Of a stretch of DNA of 64,000 nucleotides, positions 26,394 to 38,715 are shown piece by piece. The stretch lies in NCBI GenBank assembly GCA_002189035.1, contig CM007990.1, positions 2,604,001-2,668,000 of the forward strand. Direction: 5' to 3'. This DNA is from Utricularia gibba (taxonomy: Eukaryota > Streptophyta > Magnoliopsida > Lamiales > Lentibulariaceae). Under the pieces are notes generated by a model. The model did not search any database and was not told where the DNA came from. It saw only the letters and a program-made list of their open reading frames with translations. Each line of letters starts with the position of its first letter. The first letter of the stretch is position 1. Both the position numbers and the translations under genes were made by a program.

Positions 26394-26780
26394 ACTTTTC
26401 TAGGCTATGCCTTTGTCTCTCCTACTTCCTGCTCAGTGTGCATGATGTTTCTCGTTGGGGTTAGGATGATGTTGTTGCTATCGTGCTTTCTAGCATTCAT
26501 CACAAAACTTTCTTGAATGTTAAGAAAAAATTGGTGGACCTAGAAAGTAATTGGGTAGACTTGTTGCTACAAGTTTTGTAGAGATACAAAACTACCATGA
26601 GAAGCTCATCTCAAGACCATTCATGCTAACGTATGACACAAAAGCTCTCATGCTGATAGAGATACAATTAGAGCTATCAAGTTGAATGCTATTAGGAGGA
26701 AGCCAATGACGTGCTTTGCAAGTTAGAACTCTTATTACAAGAGAAGAGAGTGGATGAGGTGTACACAAGTGATGTGTGTT
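26394..26780 (+). pseudogene. Ty3/gypsy integrase remnant, right part
   Basis: Reads KKLVDLESNWVDLLLQVL*R, YKTT, then after a frameshift PFMLTYDTKALMLIEIQLE. Family members read LWVDELP.VLWAYRTT...TPF.L.YG.EA..PVEI here. It continues the integrase interrupted at 23444. Confidence 0.7.
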
Positions 26781-26859
26781 GTTTCCATAAAAAAATTTAA
26801 ATATTTTTTTAGAACTCATAAAACACAAAAAATGCATAATATGGGTGTTGAATACAACA

Positions 26860-27526
26860 CAAAAAAACATAATTGCATGGAGGCATATGGAACCTGATCA
26901 AGTTCAAAGAAGAAATCAAGATTAACTAATGAAACATAAATCTAGGAGTCTCCCAACCCAGAAACAAAAGTTTCTAGCCACGAATGACCATATAAACTAA
27001 AAGAACGAAAAAAAAGTTTTAAAGAGAAGCTAGAGGAAAAAATCCTCTAAAGAGAGAAACTAAGTCTAAAAACTAAAATTTCAATTGAATGCTGAATGTC
27101 TAAACTGAACTGAACTTTTTTGTCTGAGTTTTCATGTTCTCGTTGTCTTGTTGGACTGAAGTGATTTGCAAGAAAACTTCTCCTCTGGCATTGGTACTCT
27201 AATGATTTCATTTGGCCAAAGACTTCCATGTACCACATGCCAAGGCTTTTCATTAGGCATTTGCACTCTTGTGGATATCAAAAAGATGTCAGTTCGGAAG
27301 ATCTATTTTGTTGCCAACTATTGGTTCCTTTCTCACACTTCTTGCCACGTGTTTGCCCCTAATAAAACTTAAACAAAACTAGTAAAAACATTAGATAAAA
27401 TACAAGATTTAGGACAATTACCCTAATCTAGATAAAAACTTAAATCTTATATTATAAACTCTTAACTAAAATACTTTAATCATATTTAGACATGAAAACA
27501 ACCTAAAATTTAATGAGAAAATGACA
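26860..27526 (-). repeat. LTR-like repeat, family C, copy 3 (inverted, partial)
   Basis: Minus-strand copy beginning TGTCATTTTCTC at 27526. It matches the left 60 percent of the copy at 27839-28934 in opposite orientation, for example AAGTTTTCTTGCAAATCACT here and AAGTTTCCTTGCAAGTCACT there. The U5 side is truncated at about 26860. Confidence 0.7.
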
Positions 27527-27838
27527 TCTAACAACGAGAATCTTTTCATACCAAGAAAAGGAATAGAAACCATATAATCAATACATCCAATTGGTACTCG
27601 AGATCATCCTCGCCTCTCTAAAAGATCCATATATTGGAAAGATGCTAGGAAAGTCCCCATTGGGTAGCCAAAGTAGTAGCACATGAGGCTTATAAGTTTT
27701 GGAAAACCGATGCAATACTCGTCTACTTTGGTGTTGGAAAACCCATGGTGGGATGTGGGGTGAGTGTTACCAAACCATTTGTTAATAGATATAATTGCCC
27801 TCTTGCCCAATCTATTTCTCTTCAAATTCTATATTGAG
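27527..27838. other. Spacer between inverted family C copies
   Basis: 312 bp of unassigned sequence. A 73-codon minus-strand frame (27604-27825) matches no family I can name. Confidence 0.4.
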
Positions 27839-28934
27839 TGTCATTTTTCTTACTATCTTTTAGGTCATTTTAGATGTTTAAATATAATCAGAATTGCCAA
27901 ATTATAGGTTTATAACATAATTTTTAGGCTTTATCTAGATTAGGGTAATAATCTTAATTTAAGTGTTTCATCTAATATTTTTATCTAGTTTCGTTTAAGT
28001 TTTATAAGGGGGCGAGCATGCAGTAGGAAGTGTGAGAAAGGGAGTATCACATGGTGAAAAAATAGATTTTCCCGATCTGACATTTCCTTAATTTTCGGAA
28101 GAATATAGATACCTAATGATTAGTCTTGACGTTCAATACACGGGAGCTTCTGATAGATGAAATCTTAGTATACCAGTGTCAAAGCAGAAGTTTCCTTGCA
28201 AGTCACTCCAGTCTAGTAGGATTAGAGGAACATGAAAACTCAGACAAAAGTAGTTCAATTTCAGTTCAGACATGGACTCGACTTTCAATTCCAATTTTAC
28301 TTTTTGACTATTAGTTTATCTTTCTAGAGGATTTTTCCTTTGGTTTCTCTCTAGAACTTGCTTTCGTTTTTCTTAGTTTGTATGGTCATTCGCGGCTAAA
28401 AAATTTTGTTTCTAGATTGGGAGACTCCCAATGCTATATTTCATTAGTTAATATCTATTTCTTCTTTTAATCTAATCGGGTTCCATATGTTTTTGCACGA
28501 TTATGTTTCAATCTTTCTGTAATAGCTTTCTTGTTCAAGATTCATGGTTAGCAGGACATCTTACTTCTGCGTTTTTCCAAAGAGGAGAACCATAAGACTA
28601 TTCCCGTGCCTTCTTGCAAGAGAGTGTAAGGGAGGGTAGGTAATTCCTTAGTTCTATAATCGAGTACTCAAGAAGATTAGAGAAGAGAAAAGACATGATG
28701 AACATAGTTGGACAGGATTCTAATCCCAAGAGCATTCTCTTTATTTAAGATTCATTGCTTAATTTTCTCGCACTTTTTATTTTACAAACCCATTTACAAA
28801 TCATGACAATTGTATGTGATATAACTTCACCTTTCACTGAAAAGCAACTTCCTATGTTCGACACCCGTACTACACATTTTCTATTTTATGAGTTTAAAAT
28901 TTTTTAAAATTTTTTGTGGAAGCGACATCCATCA
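27839..28934 (+). repeat. LTR-like repeat, family C, copy 4
   Basis: Begins TGTCATTTTTCTTAC and ends near CGACATCCATCA, giving TG...CA ends. The right end carries GTTCGACACCCGTACTACAC and TATTTTATGAGTTTAAA, a pattern common at the U5 end of plant gypsy LTRs. It forms a head-to-head inverted pair with the copy at 26860-27526. No exact target duplication found. Confidence 0.7.
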
Positions 28935-29559
28935 ATATATGTCGTAACCCAATTGAGGATCATCAAACAAGGTTTTGAGGTTTATTGTGATATATGGTTT
29001 CCTCAAATTATTTTTCTCCAATTCTTAGGCCCTTGTCCTATAGTTATGAGTTACTTAGGAAAATTCCTCTATGATTATCAAGGTTATCAGAACTCATTAT
29101 AGGTTATAAATTCACTTGTTTAGATGAGTTTAGAATAAGTAAAAAGGTCTTTGGAAAGTTGTGTATATTTTTGTAGGATTATTCAAGCTTATCAATATCA
29201 AAATATATGACAGTCTCGAAGATGGTTGCTATTTTCTTAGAGATAATGGCACACCTCCAAAAACAATATGCAATAAAAAATTAATTCAAATGTTCTACAT
29301 TGACAATCAATAAGATCTTCAAAATGGTGCTCATTGCAGCCCTCAAATTACATAACAAGCTGCTAGAAAAACCTTTAATCCATCAACGATGAAAATACCA
29401 ATCCATCTTTCAAATATTTATAAATAACATCATGATCTTTGGATGCATTTATTATTTGTTTATCATGAAAAACTTGTAATTACAGAATGCCTTAGGGGCT
29501 CTACTATGGACATTCAAGTCAAGCTAGAGGCACCAGTGAGATATCATAGTAGGAAGAAC
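28935..29559. other. Unassigned AT-rich region
   Basis: No recognisable gene or repeat end. Short frames match nothing I know. Confidence 0.35.
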
Positions 29560-30280
29560 TGATAAACGAAAAATATTTGCAACGTCGTTAGAATTGCGAA
29601 TTTCTCCTATCAAATAAAATTTATAAACATAATTCACATCAAATCATATAAAAAAAATGAGCATAGTGGACTAGGGTCGAACACAAGGAGTTAGGTACTT
29701 GCTATGTGAAAGTCAATGTATGCAATCAGTGTCACGTTGATAGAGTTGTTCTTAACTAGGACTAAGGCAAAGTTACAATAAAATAAAGTAAAGAAAAGTA
29801 ACAAGCTTCTGAACTCGGTTGTTCCTAGAATGAAATAGGTGATTCCTTGGGACTCCTAGGGAATGTATGCTTATCACTAAACAAGCTCACATAAATCATA
29901 AATCAAATAATTAACACACAAAGTCTACGTCTACCCGGACTCTTGTTTTTCCCCAAATTTTTGGCCTACCTCTAGTTAGGGTTGTTAAGCTGGGTTTCAC
30001 TACTTCTCCCTCCTGAATCTATCCTAGTTTGTTAAGGAAGTGGCATGACTTATGGTTGATTAGGTCTAAAGATTGATTAGTACAAATCTCCCCTTTTCAC
30101 CCCAAGGCACCCCTAAATACTTAGCCACTCATAACGAGGGAAAGGAAGACACTTTCATAACCTAGAAACTAGAACATGTTTCTACGTGCTAAAATATAGA
30201 ACTAGGTAGTAAAGCTTAAGTTTTGTAACACAATATGAGTCATTTTCCTGTATTTAATTACTCAAAAATATGTGTTATCA
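29560..30280 (-). repeat. Solo LTR, family A, copy 3 (721 bp)
   Basis: In minus orientation it starts TGATAACACATAT and ends CGTTTATCA. It is flanked by the exact 5-bp duplication AGAAC (29555-29559 and 30281-30285). The sequence is closely similar to the copy at 43492 (GTGTCACGTTG, CCTTGGGACTCCTAGGGAAT). No internal coding sequence. Confidence 0.9.
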
Positions 30281-30830
30281 AGAACAAAATAGCCATCATT
30301 GCTTTAGGTGTCTATATCCCAAACCTACACTTATCTATGTATTGAGTAGGTAAGATGGATCTGCAATTGATAGTCATGTGCTCCAAAGTGCTTTTTTGAG
30401 GCAGATGGCTAAGGGTTCAAAAAGATATGCAAATAACTTTTACTTTTATTATGTCTAATATGTGCATTGATGTGTGGAATACTACTATCTATGTGATAGT
30501 AGATATACAAATTGCAATGATTTTTTAACACCATACCATGACATCAAATACCACTTGGAGAAGTTTGGCACAAGTAGTAAAGCACCTCAAAATCCTAAGG
30601 AATATTGGGGATAATTTCAAAAACTAGTCATAATATTGTCCTGTTTTTAAAAATGCATCATAATGTATAAAATGAGTTATAAACTAGTCACTATACTTTT
30701 CATCGATTGCAAAATTCGGTCACATGGCGTAATTAGTAACCGAAGATTATGGAAATTTACTAAAATACCCACCCCGATTGAGGGAACGCCAATAATTGGG
30801 GGAAAATACTTTTCACCTCATTTGGGTGCG
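30281..30830. other. Unassigned flank before MULE coding remnant
   Basis: No coding similarity seen. It may hold the 5' terminal region of the MULE; I could not identify a terminal inverted repeat. Confidence 0.3.
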
Positions 30831-33800
30831 ATTCTAGGTGTCAGTTGAACACCAGGAAATGGGGGAAAATGGGGTTGGGTAATAGCGGTGGCTTGCGGAA
30901 TTGCACAAGTGAGTTGTACTTTGAAGGTAAGTTTTTCGATTTACACTATGGCAGAAAAAATATTTGCTGATTTGAGAGACAGAAGCATATTGATGGTAAG
31001 GATATCTACATTGATGTGTTAGATCCAAGAATTTTTTTCCTTGCAATACTTTCGTGAAATTGCTGCTTCCTATGGTTATCAAAATGCCCAATCGGTTAGT
31101 GTGTGGATGAAATGTTGCAATGATATTAAGGAAATATTTAGTGAGATTGAGGTTAATGAATGTGTTGATATACTAGAAAAAGATGGTCCCTTAGAAATAC
31201 TGCTGCTAGGAAATAGAAATTCCAGTGCAGTTGAGAAGCATGATGATCATTTGGTGCCAAAAATTAGGTAACTTATTGTTGTAGTTTAATGGCATTATAG
31301 TTAGTGAATTATGATTTAATGGCATTTGGAATAAACTTTGCAGGGAGCATATTTGATGAGGTTGGAGACATGTTAGAAGGCCACGAAAGGTTACCCAAAG
31401 AAAGAGGAAAGACAACCAAATCCATTATATAGCATACTTGCATTGAAGGTAATTTGTACATCCTTTAGTTGTTGATATTTTGCTATAATGTTACCCTGAA
31501 TTTTGTGATACATGTGGTGATTGAAGAGGTTAACACATTCATTGGAAGTAAACCACCATATGCATAAAAAAGTAAGGCTATGTAAGCTACGTTTTACATT
31601 TTCAGTGATGTTTACAAGTGAAAGAATAGTAATCAAAGATTCTAAATCCTTTAGCAAAGAGTTCTTGTTCAACTAAACCGAAGCATAAAAAGATAACTGC
31701 AAAAAGAAGCTCTAGAGGTATGAAAAAAGGTTAGCAATAGGGTAACTTTCTCGATTTCACATTATGAAATCACATAAGACTGTTCTTTTAGGTTGTATTG
31801 GAGAGGATAACACAGATCATGGCTAAGGCTGTAAGTTCACAGATAGTGCTATAAGGTGCCATGGTCGAAAAGGAAAACGCAAGTCAATAGGCAAAGATAA
31901 TGTTATAGCCGAAGAATATGAATATGAGCATATAGGGAAGAATGCACATGAAATTGATCATCAAAATGAGTCAAGTGGTTCAGATTTAGAATTTTGGAGG
32001 GATGAGTTAAATATGTTTGAGAAACATATTACAACAAGTGAGGCTCTCGTGGTTCAGATATAAATTGCTACAAAAAAAAGTATGCCTAATATTTTTGAAG
32101 ATAATGAGGTTGGTATGGTAACTGAAAATGAAGAGTTTGATAGTTTAGATAGTGAAAAAGATAAGTTACGACTAGGATGCCAAGCCAAGGTTAGAAGGTT
32201 CAACTTGAAGAGAGAAATGGCCAATTCTGTTCTACAAAAGGGCCTTATTTTTAGTAGTAAAAGGAAGCAAAGATGGCAATTGAAAACTACAACTTGGGAA
32301 GGACATCATTTTCTTGACCAACAATCGACAATGATTGGAAGTATACTGCAGGATAAAGGCATGTAGTGGATGATCAACATTTCACAGATGAAAAATGACA
32401 AAGTATGGACTGTGAAATCATATCATGAGAAGCACACTACTTGTGGTAAGTTGCAAAAGCGGATGTTAATGAAATCATGGTGGTTAGGTACATAGTATGC
32501 TAAGTTTGTGGCCGAACATCCCAAAGTGTCAATGCAAGATTTTAGGAAGCATGTTGTGGCAACCTTAAAAGTGGATATTTCTAAGACGCAGGCTCATTGT
32601 GGTAGAGCAGCACTTAGTGGGACAAAACGTGAGCAATGAAACAAACTTAGAAATTACTGAGGTGAGCAAAAAGTTGCCAATCCAGACTCCACTATTGTGT
32701 TGAAGACAAACAGTGAAACGAATGCTATAGACGAAAAATTCCAGGGAGTTTATATATGTTTTGGAGTCATCAAGAAGAACTTTAAAAATGGTTGTCATGA
32801 ATTCATTGGACAAGATGGGTGCTTCTTGAAAGGGCTGTTTGGTGGTCAATTACTTACTGCTGTTAGCCTAGATGCGAATAACTCTCTTTTTCCTTATGTT
32901 TTTACAGTAGTAGTGAAGGATAATTTTGTCAATTGGAGGTGGTTCATTGACCTTCTAAAAAAGGATTTGGAAGTTGGCAATGGGAAGTTTTGGACATTCA
33001 TGTCCGATAAACAAAAGGGATTAGTTGAATGCTTTGACTACCTAAAGCGGAAAACTGTTTTTGTGTTCAGCACTTGCACGGTAATATGAAAATGGCAAGG
33101 TTCATTGATATGCCAATTAAAAAACTAGTGTGGGCAGCTGCTAGATCATGATGGGTGGAAGTGTGGAAGCATCACATGGATGCTATGAAACAAAAATTTG
33201 ATGACGCATATGAATGGCTTCAGAAAAGGGATGTGGCAGAATGAAGTCTTTTTTTTCTCCATTTGGGAAGTGTGATGCTCTCCTAAAAAACTGCTGCGAG
33301 TGTTTCAATTCTATGTTACTTGAAGCACGTGAACTGCCTATCATCCAATTGTTAGAGGACATTAGCAATTTGCAGATGATTCGGATTGACAGCATAAGAA
33401 CTCAATGTTTAAAATGTGAATGCTAGTTATGTACCAAGATAAAATCTTGGTTGGACAAATTAGAGGATGATGCAATAGAATACTTTACAATGCAGAGCAA
33501 TGAGAACGACTATCAAATAGTTGGTCCATACATGACTAGAACTATCAATTTACTTGAAAAACATGTATTTGTGGGTCTTGGCAGTTAACTTCATTTCCAT
33601 GTTGTCATGCAGTGGCCGTAATATGGCATAAAGGTCATAAGGTTGAAAACTATATTGATGAGTGCTACAAGACAAGTGCTTGGGGTCAGCCAATATCAAC
33701 ATTCAATCGGATGTGTTTCTAGTGAAGACCTGTGGAAGCATTCTGTTATTCCTTCTCCATTACCCCAAATTACGCAAAAGGTGCTAGCAGGCCAAGAAAG

Positions 33801-34460
33801 GCGAGGAAACGCAATCCTGAAGAGCCTCCTCTAGTTAAATATCCGAATTGAGCATAGGGGCTAACAAGAGTGTCCAACCAATCTAGCTCATGCCAACAAG
33901 TTGGCCACAAAAAACGAACTTGCAAGAAGCTACAAGAAAACAAAGAGCATTCCGTAAGGTTTCTTCAGCATTTGTTACACACATTTTTTCTGTTACAATT
34001 TATTGCTAACATTGTTCTTCATTCATGCCATAGCAATTCAAGAAAACACTGTAAACCAACCAATTGGAGATGATGCTCTAGTTCCCATAGATGATCAAAC
34101 ACCACAAGTAGAAACTACCAACAAAATACTAGCATTGGGTTCTAGAGATCAGGTATGTTCTATTAAAACCAATGGGCAGCATCTCAACATCAGCCTGTAG
34201 AGCAACATAAGAAGAAAAAGAATTGTGGGTAACTAAACTTACTTTGCTTATTATACACTATTGAATAATGTTCGTAGCTAACAAATTTTGTTATATAGAA
34301 TACAAAGGCTGCCACTACACATGCATCTACACGGTAAACTTTTCTTGTTTCAGATAATATAAGAGCTGTGAATGCACCGGTGATTGTTAAAGATAACAAC
34401 AACTATGTCACTTTGTCTAACCTTAAAAATAGCTTGAAAAAAAAAATAGTTGCCCACCAG
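30831..34460 (+). pseudogene. MULE (Mutator-like) transposase remnant
   Basis: In order: an N-terminal domain (HIDGKDIYIDVLDP, then FREIAASYGYQNAQSVSVWM); a MuDR-type DNA-binding region (ANSVLQKGLIFSSKRKQRWQ, YHEKHTTCGKL); the transposase core (GVYICFGVIKKNFKNG, HEFIGQDGCFLKG with catalytic Asp, FGGQLLTAVSLDANN, FMSDKQKGL with the second Asp); and a SWIM-like zinc segment decayed to HFHVVMQW. A zinc knuckle C..VGHKKRTC follows near 33900. Multiple stops and frameshifts, so it is dead. Terminal inverted repeats not found. Confidence 0.88.
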
Positions 34461-34858
34461 CCAAACCATCAACGTTGAGACAATGTTTCAAGGGCCATGT
34501 TTTTATGAAGATTTTGTTGTTGACATTTTAATGTATTTTATGTGAATGAGATTTGATCTTTGGCATTTTGACATATTGTAAGTTTACAATAATACAATGA
34601 TTCAATCTATAATAAATCCATAAACAAGTAGAATTCGATTTCAAAATAATATTCTCAGGATTAGCTCTCCATTGTATCTAAAATGGATTCTATTTAAAAT
34701 CATACACATATTCATTAAGTTATAACAACTTTGGTATGACAACAATGTGGGTTAGGGAAAAATAAGGTGAGAACAAGGTGCAATGTGGGTTAGGAAAAAA
34801 TAAGGTGCAAGGTGGTATCAATCAGAATATTATTTTTTTCAAAATCAGAGGCAAACAA
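34461..34858. other. Unassigned AT-rich gap
   Basis: Contains an imperfect duplication of ATGTGGGTTAGG...AAAATAAGGTG at about 34746-34812. Otherwise nothing recognised. Confidence 0.35.
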
Positions 34859-35292
34859 TTAAATATTTAAATCAGAGTTCATTCCCAAAAAGATTACCAC
34901 AAAATCTTTATAGGACAACAAAGTATGCAACATAATTAGAGTAGAATTCCACCTAGTTGACAAATCATATTTCAAACTTTGAAAAGGGATATTAATAGCT
35001 TGACACAAAAGTTTAAAAACATCTCTTTTTGGAGCTCTAACTTCAAAAGTGGAAACTAATCTACGAATATCAACAACTAAAACATTCAACATGGGAAGTT
35101 TCAAGAAATGTTGTATACACAAATCTAATATATGACAAATGCATCTAGAATGATAAAACACACTACTCATAATAGGATTCATAGAGGTTTTCAAAACACG
35201 TATAGCATTTGCATTCTTCAAAGCGTTATCAAGTGTAATAGTAAAAGTATGATAAAAAAAACACCATATTCATGACATACATCATCTATAAT
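34859..35292 (-). pseudogene. hAT transposase remnant, central part
   Basis: The minus-strand frame contains KNANAIRVLKTSM preceded, in another frame, by TLDNA (the hAT catalytic D region). It continues with CICHILDLCIQHFLKLPMLN, RRLVSTFEVRAPKRDVFKLL, STRWNST and MLHTLLSYKD. The CHILNL...RWNST pattern is characteristic of plant hAT transposases. The C-terminal dimerisation domain is missing. Upstream exonic sequence continues beyond the LTR at 35293. Confidence 0.8.
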
Positions 35293-35970
35293 TGATAACA
35301 CATAGTTTTCGTTATTTTAGAATTATACAATCATTTATATTATGTTATAAAATAAGGATTTTACTAAGTATTTCCATATTTTCATAATTAGCAATACTAT
35401 TTAGGTATTTTATTTCAGATTGGGACTAAATCCTAAAACTACACCTGATGTTGTTTTTCTTTAACATGAGCAACTGAGCACAAAGTGATGCCTTGGAACC
35501 AGAGGGGATAAACATGTTTATTATTCTTTAAACCATATTAATCACTTAATCACTCTAGTTTCTTAAAAAACTCGGGTATATCAAGGAAGGAAAATTAATA
35601 ATACATTGATTATATGCCAACCCTAATTGAGTAAACTTAATTTTTTGTTTGATTGGATGAATGATTTTTTATTGGAGTGGGATAAGGATAGTAATAAGCA
35701 TGTTGTCCCTAGAAGTCTCAAGGCATCACATTATTTTACTTTAGATAGGAATATAATTCACTTGTTTATTTCTTTACTGCATTTTACCAAAGACTTGCAT
35801 TATTCCTAGGTTAGATTTAATCTACCATCATGACAAGCACCAGCTCTTCCTGTTCGACCCTAATCCACTATACTCATATTTCTTGTATGATTAATTGTAA
35901 ATTAGGTTTATAAATTTATTTGGAAGGGGAATTTATGTTTTTATGACGTGGGCAAATTTTCCATTTATCA
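35293..35970 (+). repeat. Solo LTR, family A, copy 4 (678 bp)
   Basis: Starts TGATAACACATAG and ends TTCCATTTATCA. It is flanked by the exact duplication ATAAT (35288-35292 and 35971-35975). It interrupts the hAT transposase. The 5' arm of the family hairpin (GGACTAAATCCT) is present, but the 3' arm is decayed. Confidence 0.9.
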
Positions 35971-36124
35971 ATAATCATTACAATTTTTGGTCCATTTTGA
36001 GGACTATCCATGTCTTTAAAGGGAATGATCCTCTTCTCAATGGTTCAATTTCCATCAATCCATGTAAGAGTCATAGCAATATAATATTCACCATTAATAC
36101 CATGCTAACCATGACTAGTTATGG
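35971..36124 (-). pseudogene. hAT transposase remnant, segment between two LTRs
   Basis: The minus strand reads YYIAMTLTWIDGN, then a stop, then TIEKRIIPFKDMDSP. This matches the hAT region usually written (Y)..T.HWID..W.L.KRI..F. The segment is bounded by the target duplications of the solo LTRs on both sides. Confidence 0.75.
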
Positions 36125-36623
36125 TGTTATGGGTGAAAATCGATGTTTGTGAAGGGATCGATTTTTGGGTGAAAGGTGTGACCGGGAAATTCCGTACCTT
36201 CCTATGTTTCTCACAATTTTTTTTCGGTTTGGTTAACGGGAACGGGGGGTAGGCAAAGATTTTTACGTGGAAACCACCGTAAGACGGAAAAAACCACGGA
36301 GCTGTCGGAGCTCGCCAGAGAAAGTTCTTACTAGAGGGATGTGGTGAAGAAAAGTACAGGTGGGAGGCTTGGGATCGAATCCTCTCTCCGTTATGATTTC
36401 TTCTATTTTATGAGCTTCGCAGGTGTCGGCTACCTTTCTGCACTTGTGCTATGATCTTGCTTTTCAGACAATCGCCGCCCATTCTGCCATGACTCGGTTA
36501 CTCTTTAGACTGAGCCACACCGCCCTTGTCAGATCCTCTGACACATATCGATCTGTTGACAGGCATTGTCTTATCAAAAACCGATTATCCTCAACCGATT
36601 TGTATCCTATCAGTATCCTATCA
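36125..36623 (-). repeat. Solo LTR, Tat family (499 bp)
   Basis: In minus orientation it starts TGATAGGATACTGATAGG and ends CCCATAACA, the same ends as the LTRs at 38093 and 47152. It is flanked by the exact duplication TATGG (36120-36124 and 36624-36628). It is inserted in the hAT transposase. Confidence 0.93.
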
Positions 36624-37130
36624 TATGGTAAATTCACAATCCAAAGATTCAAATAAAGAAACTTATTCTTTTTCTATTTCTCAAATTGATCAAATGCTAT
36701 TTTAACAGCCAATCTTCTAGAAAAAAGAAAAAAATTGAGGTTGCATTTTCTTTATAAAAAAATTCATCATATATAGATTTTGAAGATCATAAAGTGGTTT
36801 CTCACTTGTAATAAAAGCAAGCAAATAATTAACTTGATTAGATTTTTAATCAAATGAAAATTTTTTCAAAAGATTTTCACCTACTAAAGTCAATTTTTTT
36901 TTGTTTGGAACAAATACTATACTTATCAAAATGGTTTCTTTCAAGATGACATAAATTGTTAGAAGTGCTACCTCCCTTATCATGCTTGTAGTTAGAAGCA
37001 GAATAATTGCAATTAGCCCTTCCCATTTTTGGATCATTGGTGAATTGATCATGTCAATCTATTAATTTTCCTTTAGCCTTCCATTTAGTTGATGTCTTCA
37101 TCGATCCAGTAACTTCATTACAATTATCAT
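36624..37130 (-). pseudogene. hAT transposase remnant, N-terminal BED part
   Basis: The minus-strand translation in two frames shows DPKMGRANCNYSASNYKHDK, then NNLCHLERNHF, a BED-type zinc finger as found at hAT N-termini. It is followed by CSKQKKID and ENLLKKFSFD. The second cysteine of the finger reads Ser. It continues across the Tat solo LTR into 35971-36124. Confidence 0.7.
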
Positions 37131-38087
37131 CATCTTCAATTCATTGAAAAATATCATTGTTTATTTTCTCAGGCTGTTCAATAGAATGATTTGAAGTATA
37201 TTCATCTATAAAAAATTGAAATATATATAGCTTTGAACTCAATTTTTAAACCCATACAAAATAAAAAAAACTTCTTTGAAAAATACCTAAATACAGATAA
37301 AAGAACACAACTTTAGCCGGAAAAATACCATGATATTTTCATAGAAAACATGAAATACATCTTATCAAAGTGTTTGCCTTTGACTCGATTTTGAACATGA
37401 TACATCAAGCAACATTTGTGGACTTGAAAAGTACAAAACCAGACATAAATTAAAAGAGAAATAGGGAATGGAAATAAAAGTCATTGTATAATGAGAATAA
37501 TATAAGTAGAGATGGAGAATTGCAAAATGCACAAAGAATAGGTAATAGGGTTTGACATGTGAGGCTTGAAAGTATGCAGTAAGGAAATGATATGGGATCT
37601 CATATCTGACCATTGCGCAAAAGGAAATTCCCTTTTTCAATGCATCAACTAGTAGGTCAACCCAAACCCATTCAGCCATGACCCGACTCGCAGCCGTATT
37701 TGATGGGTGCGAGTCAACAAACGAGTCGGTTAAGTTGATGGGTTGACTCGACTCACTGTCGAGGTTGAACTTCTCCTTATTCTAACTTCTTCCTTCTTCT
37801 AGAACATGACAAAAATAGACTGGTCACATTATTTGAATAATTAGCTAGTAAACAAGTACAAGTAGAATAACAAAACACATTTTAAAGGATAATAAATAAG
37901 TACATTGGAAGTCCCTTAGGCCATCTCTCTCATTTCTTACAATCCTTGGCATTTGGCTTGACCATGAGACTATAAATAATGAGTTATGATGCCTTTGCTC
38001 ATGAAACTAGATCAAGAGCCACCCACTCGCTGCAATTTTACAAAATCCAGCCTTACACTAGTAATACATGTCTTGCTAGCAACAATC
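37131..38087. other. hAT left flank with ACTCG-rich cluster
   Basis: Mostly non-coding. Around 37680-37772 there is a cluster of short direct and inverted words built on GACTCG/CGAGTC, reminiscent of the subterminal repeats of hAT elements. No terminal inverted repeat was identified with confidence. Confidence 0.4.
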
Positions 38088-38092
38088 CTATT

Positions 38093-38639
38093 TGATAGGA
38101 TACTGATAGGAAAAAAATCGGTTGAGGATAATCGGTTTTTTGAAAGGCTGCCAAGCAGGGTTTTTGTTGAGACAATGCATGTCGAGAGATCGATATGTGT
38201 CAGAAGATCTGACAAGGACAGTGTGGCTCAATCTGAAGAGTAACCGAGTCACGGCAAAATGGGTGGCGATTGTCTGAAAAGCAAGATCATAGCACAAGTG
38301 AAGAAAGGTAGTCGACACCTGCGAAGCTCATGATTCGGTCGGGTCGGCCTCCCCTATAAATAGAAGAAATCATAACAGAGAGAGGGTTCGATCCCAAGCC
38401 CCCCACCTGTACTTCTCTTCACCATATCCCTTTAGTAAGAACTTTCTTCGGCGAGCTCCGACAGCTCCATGGTTTTTTCCGTCTTACGGCGGTTTCTACG
38501 TAAAAATCTTCGCCTACCCCCGCTCTCGTTAACCAAACCAAAAAAAGTCGTGAAAAACATTGGAAGGTACGGAATTTCCCGGTCGCACCTTTCACCTGAA
38601 AATCGGTCCCTTCACAAATATCGATTTTCACCCATAACA
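38093..38639 (+). repeat. Tat element 5' LTR (547 bp)
   Basis: TG...CA ends. Promoter-like CCTATAAATAGAAG lies near 38353. It is about 20 bp longer than the 3' LTR because the latter lacks part of the segment near 38475. The interior starts after it with TTTTTGCGCCTACCGTGGGG, the usual sequence at the primer-binding end of Tat elements. Confidence 0.93.
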
Positions 38640-38715
38640 TTTTTTGCGCCTACCGTGGGGCCGATCTACTACCCCACTCGAGAAATCCAAAAGAGCCACT
38701 CACTAAGCACTGACC

